Positions 59,258 through 64,000 of a stretch of DNA of 64,000 bases are shown here, piece by piece. Within the stretch, counting starts at the first letter, position 1; each line of letters starts with the position of its first letter. A program made the translations under genes and the position numbers. The notes under the pieces were generated by a model. It did no database searches and was not told the origin of the DNA. It worked only from the letters and a program-made list of their open reading frames with translations. Source of the stretch: Agromyces sp. Soil535 (GTDB lineage Bacteria; Actinomycetota; Actinomycetes; Actinomycetales; Microbacteriaceae); assembly GCF_001428255.1 (NCBI RefSeq), contig NZ_LMRW01000007.1, positions 23,339 through 87,338 of the forward strand, written 5' to 3'.

Positions 59258-59295
59258 ATTGCGTTCGGTGGCCTCCGCAACCTCGGAGAACCACC
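59243..59295 (+). promoter_or_regulatory. mutually exclusive RNA pairings at RIO kinase ribosome site
   Basis: Segment 1 GAGGCCGCC (59243-59251, inside the leader ORF) can pair with segment 2 GGTGGCCTC (59267-59275) over 9 bp with one G-U. Segment 2 (GGTGGCCTCCG, 59267-59277) can instead pair with segment 3 CGGAGAACCACC (59284-59295) through CTCCG/CGGAG and GGTGG/CCACC. Segment 3 contains the kinase ribosome site GGAG just before GTG 59296, so the second fold hides it. Confidence 0.6.
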
Positions 59296-60168
59296 GTGAC
59301 CTTTCTCTCGTCGCTTGACGACTCTTCTGCTGCGCCGTTCGGCGCGCCGACCGCCCTCGTGTTCCAGGCCGCAGAGCCCGGCGAGGGCCAACGCTGGTCG
59401 ACCTGGCCGGCGACCATCCCCAGCGAGCGCGGCCCCGAGCCCCGCCCCGACTGGCTCGTGACCTCCGCCGCGGCGATCGACACCGAGCTCGGCGTCGTGA
59501 AGACCGGCAAGGAGGCCGACCTGCACCTCATCGAGCGGGCGATCGCGGATGCCGCGGCCGACGTGCCCGGCAACCGCGTGCTGCTCGCGGCCAAGCGTTA
59601 TCGCACGAGCGAGCACTCGGACTTCCATCGCTCCGCGATCTACACCGAGGGCCGCGGCCTGCGCCGCACCCGCGACGTGCGCGCCGTCGCGAAGGGCACG
59701 TCGTTCGGTCGCGCCGTTGCGCGCGTGCAATGGGCGTACGCCGAGTTCGACGCGCTGAGCCGGCTCACCGCGCTCGGGGCATCCGTGCCGTACCCGGTGC
59801 AGGTGCACGAGACCGAGGTGCTCATGGAGTTCATCGGCGACGGCCGCGTCGCTGCGCCGCGCCTCGCCCAGCAGCGGGCGGATGCCGCGACGCTGCGCGA
59901 GCTGTTCCACCAGGTCGCCGACTTCATGCGCACCCTCGCCCGGGCGGGGCTCGCGCACGGCGACCTGTCGCCGTACAACCTGCTCGTGCATCACGGCCGG
60001 ATCGTCGCGATCGACCTGCCACAGGTCGTCGACCTCGTGTCGAATCCGCAGGGCTTCGACCTGCTGCACCGCGACTGCGTGAACGTCTGCGACTGGTTCA
60101 CCCGGCGACGGCTCGAGTGCGACGCCGAGGAGCTCTTCGGCGAGCTCGTGGGCGAGGTCGGGTTCTGA
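59296..60168 (+). CDS. RIO-family atypical serine kinase
   Basis: This 290-residue kinase of the RIO family has a phosphate-binding lysine near Lys100 (LLAAKRYR), a hinge around EVLMEFIGDG (~174-183), the catalytic loop LAHGDLSPYNLLV with Asp223, and the metal-binding IDLPQ (Asp240). RIO kinases act in ribosome maturation in eukaryotes and archaea; the bacterial substrate is unknown. GTG start at 59296; the ribosome site GGAG is 7 bases upstream, inside a hairpin. A 19-codon leader ORF precedes it. The IS481 element lies just downstream. Confidence 0.88.
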   Translation: MTFLSSLDDSSAAPFGAPTALVFQAAEPGEGQRWSTWPATIPSERGPEPRPDWLVTSAAAIDTELGVVKTGKEADLHLIERAIADAAADVPGNRVLLAAKRYRTSEHSDFHRSAIYTEGRGLRRTRDVRAVAKGTSFGRAVARVQWAYAEFDALSRLTALGASVPYPVQVHETEVLMEFIGDGRVAAPRLAQQRADAATLRELFHQVADFMRTLARAGLAHGDLSPYNLLVHHGRIVAIDLPQVVDLVSNPQGFDLLHRDCVNVCDWFTRRRLECDAEELFGELVGEVGF

Positions 60169-60219
60169 GCGGATCGCGGGCCCCGCGCGACCATCGAGCT
60201 GTTGCGTTGAATCCCGCGT

Positions 60220-61257
60220 CTAGATGTGATGTCCAGGCAGGTTGTTGAGTCTGCTGATGGGCGGGCCGCCGATGGCGGAGTGGGTTCGGTGATGATTGTA
60301 GAAGTGGATCCAGGCCGGGAGGGCTTCGCGTCGTTCGGTCTCTGAACCGTAGAAGCGGGCGTAGGCCCAGCCGTCGGCTAGGGTCCGATGGAACCGCTCG
60401 ATTTTGCCGTTGGTCTGTGGCCGGTAGGGGCGGGTTCGCTTGTGCGTGACGCCGAGTGCGGCACACGCTTCGCGCCAGGCGTGCGACTTGTACGCGGATC
60501 CGTTGTCGGACAGCACTCGCTCGATGGTGACGCCTCGCTCGGTGAACCACTCGATCGCCCGGTGGAGCACGCCGATGGCCGTGATGGCCTTCTCGTCTGC
60601 ACAGATCTCGATGTAGGCGACCCGGGAGTGGTCATCGACGACGGTGTGCAGGAACGCCGTGCCGACATGGGGTGCATAGCGCGCGTGCCGCTCGCCGGTG
60701 CGTTTGGCGGTCGCTTCCCGGTTGCGGTCGCCCTGCTGCTTGCCGACGTAGCGCCAGCCGCCGCCGTCGGGGATGTTGCCGAATTTGGTGACGTCGACGT
60801 GGATCAATGATCCCGGATGCGGGTGCTCGTAGCGGCGGATCGGCTCACCGGTGACCCGGTCGATCTGACTGAGCCGGTTGATCCGGCAGCGCACCAGCAC
60901 CGCGTGGACGGTGGACGAAGGGACGCCGAGCTCACCGCCGATCTGCACCGGGCCCAGCCGGCGACGCCAACGCAGCCGCACGATCTGGCGCTTGAGGTGC
61001 TCCGGTGTTCGGTGCGGGCTCGAGTGCGGTCGGCTTGATCGGTCCACCATCCCGGCCGGCCCCTCGGCCCGGAACCGGGCCGCCCACTTGCGGGCGGTCA
61101 CGGTCGAGACCATGAACATCCGCGCCGCGAGCGCCGGCTTCCAGCCATCCTCGACGATCAGTTTCGCCAGCCTCAACCGGGCTCGCGGAGTCAGAGCAGC
61201 ATTAGCGTGGGACACGAAGGCCTCCTGGGAGTGAAGCGGTGAACTAGACAGCTCCAC
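60220..61257 (-). CDS. IS481-family DDE transposase
   Basis: This 345-residue transposase has two N-terminal helix-turn-helix domains (LTPRARLRLAKLIVEDGWKPALAARMFMVSTVTARKWAARFRAEG and HLKRQIVRLRWRRRLGPVQIGGELGVPSSTVHAVLVR). The rve-type catalytic core shows Asp in IHVDVTKFG, Asp in VVDDHSRVAYIEIC and VLSDNGSAYKS, and Glu in RPQTNGKIERFHRTL. Its last sense codons lie in the terminal repeat (PGHHI), and the TAG stop at 60222-60220 is in the flanking TCTAGA target copy. The element thus depends on the target for its stop. Confidence 0.92.
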   Translation of the reverse strand: MELSSSPLHSQEAFVSHANAALTPRARLRLAKLIVEDGWKPALAARMFMVSTVTARKWAARFRAEGPAGMVDRSSRPHSSPHRTPEHLKRQIVRLRWRRRLGPVQIGGELGVPSSTVHAVLVRCRINRLSQIDRVTGEPIRRYEHPHPGSLIHVDVTKFGNIPDGGGWRYVGKQQGDRNREATAKRTGERHARYAPHVGTAFLHTVVDDHSRVAYIEICADEKAITAIGVLHRAIEWFTERGVTIERVLSDNGSAYKSHAWREACAALGVTHKRTRPYRPQTNGKIERFHRTLADGWAYARFYGSETERREALPAWIHFYNHHRTHSAIGGPPISRLNNLPGHHI

Positions 61258-61328
61258 TTCACAACCGGAGGCCTTCGCCTACCAGCAGATCAACTCCGTG
61301 TCACGAAACAACGTCCCTGGACATCACA
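60225..61328 (-). mobile_element. IS481-family insertion sequence, intact, 1104 bp
   Basis: The inverted ends TGTGATGTCCAGG (60225-60237) and CCTGGACATCACA (61316-61328) are perfect. Both are flanked by TCTAGA (60219-60224 and 61329-61334), a 6-bp target duplication of the form NCTAGN known for IS481. The transposase is complete. The insertion falls on the stop codon of the DUF2255-like gene at 61330, and the duplication restores that stop. Confidence 0.93.
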
Positions 61329-61329
61329 T

Positions 61330-61713
61330 CTAGAGGGGGCGGCCGAGCGGCACGACGCGCTGCGTCGTGCCATGCGCGAGCGGGGTGAGCATCGCGGCGA
61401 GGGAGCTCCTCCGGTGCCCGTACTTCGCGTGCAGTGCGTCGTCGACGGCCGCCTCGAGCGGGTCGGTCTCATCGATCGCCTCGAGTTCGACGGCCCGGCG
61501 ACCGGCGGGCGTCTCGAACCCGACGCCGGGATTCCTCGTCGCCCGGCGGAACCACTTCGAGTCGTGCCCGAACTCCGAACGGATGAAGCTCACGCCGTCG
61601 ACGTCGACCACCCAGATCGGGGTCGCGATCGTGCGGCCGTCGCGGGTCGTGGTGACGATGCGCACCACGTCGGTGACGCGCAGGAACTCGGTGAGGTCGT
61701 CGTCGGTGCCCAT
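61330..61713 (-). CDS. DUF2255-like protein whose stop codon is the IS target site
   Basis: This 127-residue protein (MGTDDDLTEFLRVTDVVRIVTTTRDGRTIATPIWVVDVDGVSFIRSEFGHDSKWFRRATRNPGVGFETPAGRRAVELEAIDETDPLEAAVDDALHAKYG...) has a split-barrel flavin-reductase-like pattern, matching DUF2255. The TAG stop at 61332-61330 lies in the TCTAGA duplicated by the IS481 element, so the coding sequence is complete. ATG at 61713; the longer frame from 61785 is Arg-rich and unlikely. Function unknown. Confidence 0.78.
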   Translation of the reverse strand: MGTDDDLTEFLRVTDVVRIVTTTRDGRTIATPIWVVDVDGVSFIRSEFGHDSKWFRRATRNPGVGFETPAGRRAVELEAIDETDPLEAAVDDALHAKYGHRRSSLAAMLTPLAHGTTQRVVPLGRPL

Positions 61714-61887
61714 GCTCCAGTGAAGCAGGCGGGCGGGGATGCCACGAGCCCCCGTGTCCTGCGCGGGCCGCTTCCGTCGCGGCATCCGCTGGCGTTACAG
61801 TGTGCCGAGATCAGCGCCGATCCACCGGGATGCCAGGCCCCACGGGCACGACATCTTCCGTTCACCCGACCGAACGAGGCTTGCATC

Positions 61888-63315
61888 ATGACCGTTCCCC
61901 CTGGGCCGCCCACCGAAGCCTCCGCCGAGGGCGGCGGCGTGCCCACCCCTCCGCCGAAGGCCGACAGCGGCGCCATCAGGGTGATGGGCCTGCAGCTGCA
62001 GGAGGGGCGTGTCATCCCCCGACGACAGGTGTTCTCGTGGGCCCTGTGGGACTGGGCGACGCAGCCGTTCAACTCGGTCATCCTCACGTTCGTGTTCACC
62101 GCGCTGTACCTCACGAGCGACACCTTCCTCGATCCTGCGGTCGCCACGCTCGGCGAGAGCGATCCGGCGTACGAGCGCGGGCTCGCCGAGCTGGCGAGCG
62201 GGCTCGGCTGGGCGATCACGATCGCGGGCGTCCTCATCGCGGTGCTCGCCCCGGTGCTCGGCCAGAGAGCGGATGTCGCAGGCCGGCGCAAGCTCTGGCT
62301 CGGCGGCGCGACCGCCGCCCTCGTGCTGTGCATGTTCGCGCTGTTCTTCGTCCAGGGTGCACCTCCGTACTTCGTGCTCGGCATCTCGCTCATCGCCGCG
62401 GGCACGGTGTTCAGCGAGATCGCCGGCGTGAACTACAACGCGATGCTCGTGCAGGTGTCGACGCCGAAGACGGTCGGCAAGGTCTCGGGACTCGGCTGGG
62501 GGCTCGGGTACATCGGCGGCATCGTCGCACTCGTGCTCGTCGTCGTGGCCACGAGGTTCGACTGGTGGGGGATGCCGACCGACGACGGGCTCGCCTTCCG
62601 GGTGATCGCCCTCGGCTGCGCCGTGTGGACGCTCCTCTTCGCCTGGCCGGTGCTCGTGTACGTGCCCGAGGCGCCGCCGGCGCCGCGACGCGAGCGCGTG
62701 TCGTTCTGGCGCGGCTACGTCGTGCTCGTCCAGGACGTCATCGCGCTGTGGCGCGGCTCGCGGCCGACGTTCTGGTTCCTGCTCGCGAGCGCCGTGTTCC
62801 GCGACGGGCTCGCCGGCGTGTTCGCGTTCGGCGCCGTGATCGCGGCGGTGGCGTTCCACTTCTCGAGGGACGAGGTCCTGATCTTCGGGATCGCGGCGAA
62901 CCTGCTCGCGGGGTTCTCGACGATCCTCGCGGGCCGCTTCGACGACCGCTTCGGGCCGCGCGCCGTCATCCTCACGGCGCTCGGCGGACTGGTCGCCGCC
63001 GGACTCCTGGTCTTCTTCCTGCACGACTCGGGCAAGCTCGTGTTCTGGGTCTTCGGCCTCGTGCTCACGCTCTTCGTCGGGCCCGCTCAGGCGGCCTCGC
63101 GGTCGTTCCTCGCCCGGGTCACGCCCGCCGGTCGCGAGAGCGAGATCTTCGGCCTGTACGCGACGACCGGGCGCGCGGCGAGCTTCCTCTCGCCGCTGCT
63201 CTGGGCGAGCTTCATCGCCGTGTTCGGTGCGACGTACTGGGGCATCCTCGGCATCGTGATCGTGCTCGCGGCCGGTCTCGTGCTGATGCTGTTCGTGCGG
63301 CTGCCCGAGCGCTGA
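61888..63315 (+). CDS. MFS transporter of the UMF1/Atg22-like group
   Basis: This 475-residue protein has 12 membrane helices. The UMF1 features are WALWDWATQPFNSVILTFVFTALYL (~49-73), LGQRADVAGRRKLWLGGATA (~127-146, motif A) and VNYNAMLVQVSTPKTVGKVSGLGWGLGYIGGIVAL (~183-217). A Pro/Gly-rich N terminus (~1-30) precedes. Relatives of yeast Atg22 export amino acids from vacuoles; the bacterial substrate is unknown. The ATG at 61888 was chosen over a longer frame that overlaps the DUF2255-like gene. Confidence 0.86.
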   Translation: MTVPPGPPTEASAEGGGVPTPPPKADSGAIRVMGLQLQEGRVIPRRQVFSWALWDWATQPFNSVILTFVFTALYLTSDTFLDPAVATLGESDPAYERGLAELASGLGWAITIAGVLIAVLAPVLGQRADVAGRRKLWLGGATAALVLCMFALFFVQGAPPYFVLGISLIAAGTVFSEIAGVNYNAMLVQVSTPKTVGKVSGLGWGLGYIGGIVALVLVVVATRFDWWGMPTDDGLAFRVIALGCAVWTLLFAWPVLVYVPEAPPAPRRERVSFWRGYVVLVQDVIALWRGSRPTFWFLLASAVFRDGLAGVFAFGAVIAAVAFHFSRDEVLIFGIAANLLAGFSTILAGRFDDRFGPRAVILTALGGLVAAGLLVFFLHDSGKLVFWVFGLVLTLFVGPAQAASRSFLARVTPAGRESEIFGLYATTGRAASFLSPLLWASFIAVFGATYWGILGIVIVLAAGLVLMLFVRLPER

Positions 63316-63339
63316 CGAAGCGCTGCTGCTCCCGGAGCC

Positions 63340-63978
63340 TCAGGGGCGCCTCAGCCGATCCACGAGTTCGTCGATCGTGCGGCTCAGGATGCGCGGCATG
63401 TCGATGGCATCGGGTTCGAGCAGCCACTGCACCTGCAGCCCGTCCATGATCGCGATGAGGGCGGATGCCGCGTCGGCGAGCTCCCGCTCGTCGGTGTTGC
63501 CCGACACCTCGCCGAGCACGCCGGCGATCTTCGCGCGAAGCCCGTGGAAGCGGCCCTGGAAGTAGTCGTGGGCCGGGTGCCCGTCGGTCACGGACTCGCC
63601 GGAGAGCACCGTGTACGCCTGTACGACGCCACGCCGGTGCGTGTTCTCCTCGACGGTGTCGACGAGGTGCTGCAGGAACGCGGGGCCCTCGGTCTGTGCG
63701 CGGGCGGGGACGCCGGCGACCTCCTCGCCGTCGCGGTACTTCAGCATCGCGACGAGCAGGCCCTCCTTGCTGCCGAAGTGGTGCAGCACGCCCGCGTGGG
63801 TCATGCCGGCCTGCTCGGCCACCTCGACGAGCGCGCCCTTGTTGTAGCCGCGCGCGCCGAACACGTTCATCGCCGCCTTCAGCACGGCTTCGCGCCGCTC
63901 GGTCGTCCTGGCCTGTGGGCGCTGCACGCGCTCGGCAGCCGGCCTGCCGCGCGGGTCGTCTCGCGCTGTGTCCACCAC
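63340..63978 (-). CDS. TetR-family regulator
   Basis: This 212-residue regulator has the TetR HTH at ~28-75 (RREAVLKAAMNVFGARGYNKGALVEVAEQAGMTHAGVLHHFGSKEGLL). The C-terminal domain is helical and ends MPRILSRTIDELVDRL. It starts with GTG and has AAAGGG five bases upstream. Convergent with the UMF1 MFS gene (24 bp gap). Its target is probably outside the window or the gene upstream on the right edge. Confidence 0.88.
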   Translation of the reverse strand: MVDTARDDPRGRPAAERVQRPQARTTERREAVLKAAMNVFGARGYNKGALVEVAEQAGMTHAGVLHHFGSKEGLLVAMLKYRDGEEVAGVPARAQTEGPAFLQHLVDTVEENTHRRGVVQAYTVLSGESVTDGHPAHDYFQGRFHGLRAKIAGVLGEVSGNTDERELADAASALIAIMDGLQVQWLLEPDAIDMPRILSRTIDELVDRLRRP

Positions 63979-64000
63979 GGTTTCCCTTTCTGTGCGGCTC

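Overview
The window reads as a contiguous piece of chromosome from a very GC-rich actinobacterium. An actinobacterial HspR/HAIR heat-shock regulon, an F420-type nitroreductase-family protein, a DnaK-GrpE-DnaJ-HspR operon, frequent GTG starts and heavy use of the words GGATGCC/GGCATCC all point to Actinobacteria. The overall flavour suggests Microbacteriaceae (Agromyces/Microbacterium-like); that family-level placement is inference. No rRNA, tRNA or CRISPR array was seen.

Region 1 (1-20.3 kb): membrane proteins; a first ECF42-type sigma factor/YCII (DGPF) module with a divergent DUF998 membrane gene; a TetR/MFS efflux pair; AlkD-like DNA glycosylase; an unusual repeat-built lipoprotein; a DUF6421-like/SDR pair; SulP transporter; FAD-linked 2-hydroxyacid dehydrogenase; and a second, separate ECF42/YCII module at 17.7-19.3 kb. 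All three promoters in front of these modules carry TGTCGA-N17-CG(A/T)C, which fits autoregulation by the ECF42 sigma factors.

Region 2 (20.3-30.4 kb): cupin; an ArsR-SRPBCC-reductase operon followed by threonine aldolase; tandem flavodoxin genes; nitroreductase; an ABC efflux operon (ATPase, large FtsX permease, 39-residue membrane peptide) divergent from its likely TetR regulator; zinc alcohol dehydrogenase.

Region 3 (30.4-40.8 kb), accessory in character: a lower-GC Fic gene, two paralogous secreted proteins flanking a carboxylesterase and a Phd/VapC-type toxin-antitoxin pair, an MFS gene bracketed by a 26-bp duplication of the clpB 3' end, HspR-controlled clpB, YceI-like and Ddn-like genes.

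Region 4 (40.8-51.3 kb): a five-gene operon joining DUF6325 and SHOCT proteins to a type III polyketide synthase, a methyltransferase and an FAD monooxygenase (phenolic-lipid type); a three-gene transport operon (ClC-like, GAP, AI-2E family); clpS-DUF2017; an RlmG-like methyltransferase; a secreted glucosaminidase/transglycosylase-like protein.

Region 5 (51.3-64 kb): the dnaK-grpE-dnaJ-hspR operon with two HAIR operators; small secreted or unknown proteins; an OLD-type TOPRIM protein; MFS transporters; a RIO-family kinase preceded by a 19-codon leader ORF and mutually exclusive RNA pairings around its ribosome binding site; an intact IS481-family element inserted exactly at a CTAG stop codon; and a TetR regulator. 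The strongest candidates for something new are the RIO-kinase leader arrangement, the extended ECF42 regulon, the clpB-tail duplication around an MFS gene, the repeat lipoprotein and the stress-protein/type III PKS operon.
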